The notes below the pieces were generated by a model. The model made no database searches and was not told the origin of the DNA. It was given only the letters and a program-made list of their open reading frames with translations. DNA of 6,080 nt. Source: Nitrosomonadales bacterium. Its GTDB lineage: Bacteria; Pseudomonadota; Gammaproteobacteria; Burkholderiales; Gallionellaceae. This document shows positions 6,032-6,080 of the stretch, piece by piece. The stretch is from positions 1 through 6,080 of the forward strand of contig JACREA010000098.1 of assembly GCA_016218465.1 (NCBI GenBank), given 5' to 3'. Position numbers and translations under genes: made by a program. The first letter of the stretch is position 1, and every line of letters starts with the position of its first letter.

Positions 6032-6080
6032 GGTATTCGCTCAACCCGGCAGTCAAGCGGGTCTGCTCAAAAGCGCGCAG
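6009..6080 (+). CDS. start of an unidentified gene, cut by the window end
   Basis: From the ATG at 6009 the frame is open for 24 codons to the window edge and begins MDGFPVSRVFAQPGSQAG. It overlaps the 3' end of the zinc-finger gene by 23 bases. A GTG at 6024, preceded by GGATGG at 6011-6016, is an alternative start and would still overlap by 8 bases. The overlap fits the compact layout of the preceding two genes. Too little is visible to name a product, and so short an open frame could be chance. Confidence 0.4.
   Translation, partial: MDGFPVSRVFAQPGSQAGLLKSAQ

Noticed and set aside
5892..6080. - strand open frame entering from the window edge and ending at 5892
   Set aside because: It runs antisense to the zinc-finger gene and has no recognisable content; the forward frames explain the region better.

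Overview
The window looks like chromosomal DNA of a Gram-negative proteobacterium. The proteins recall Nitrosomonadales or other Betaproteobacteria, but that placement rests on family resemblance and not on a search. All supported genes lie on the + strand.

Layout: (1) 47-2608 encodes a complete alpha-glucan phosphorylase of the DUF3417-containing type (GlgP), which breaks glycogen down to glucose-1-phosphate. (2) 2609-2972 is a 364-base gap without a gene, and it is not empty. It holds a 145-bp near-palindrome directly after the glgP stop, a good sigma70-type promoter whose -35 box touches the palindrome's outer end, and a second, nested 156-bp inverted repeat that would lie in the 5' leader of the next mRNA. 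(3) 2973-4433 encodes glycogen synthase GlgA with a TTG start, which builds glycogen from ADP-glucose. (4) 4476-5327 encodes an MlaF-type ABC ATPase of the Mla outer-membrane phospholipid transport family. It is complete but has a tyrosine where the H-loop histidine is expected, and it is not followed by mlaE or mlaD. (5) 5328-5530 is a short non-coding stretch with a strong Shine-Dalgarno/GTG pair leading nowhere convincing and a weak terminator candidate. (6) 5531-6080 holds tightly packed small genes: an 81-aa helical protein, a 79-aa protein with two CxxC pairs, and the start of a third reading frame that runs off the window. These look like accessory (phage, plasmid or integrative element) genes.

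GlgP and GlgA are the degrading and synthesising arms of glycogen metabolism. The repeat-filled gap and the internal promoter suggest glgA can be transcribed separately from glgP. GlgA and the MlaF-like gene are 42 bases apart with no visible terminator, so they may share a transcript, though they have no obvious functional link. The change from housekeeping genes to short overlapping accessory genes near 5330-5530 may mark the edge of an inserted element. The points most worth a second look are the structured glgA leader, the H-loop substitution, and that possible junction.
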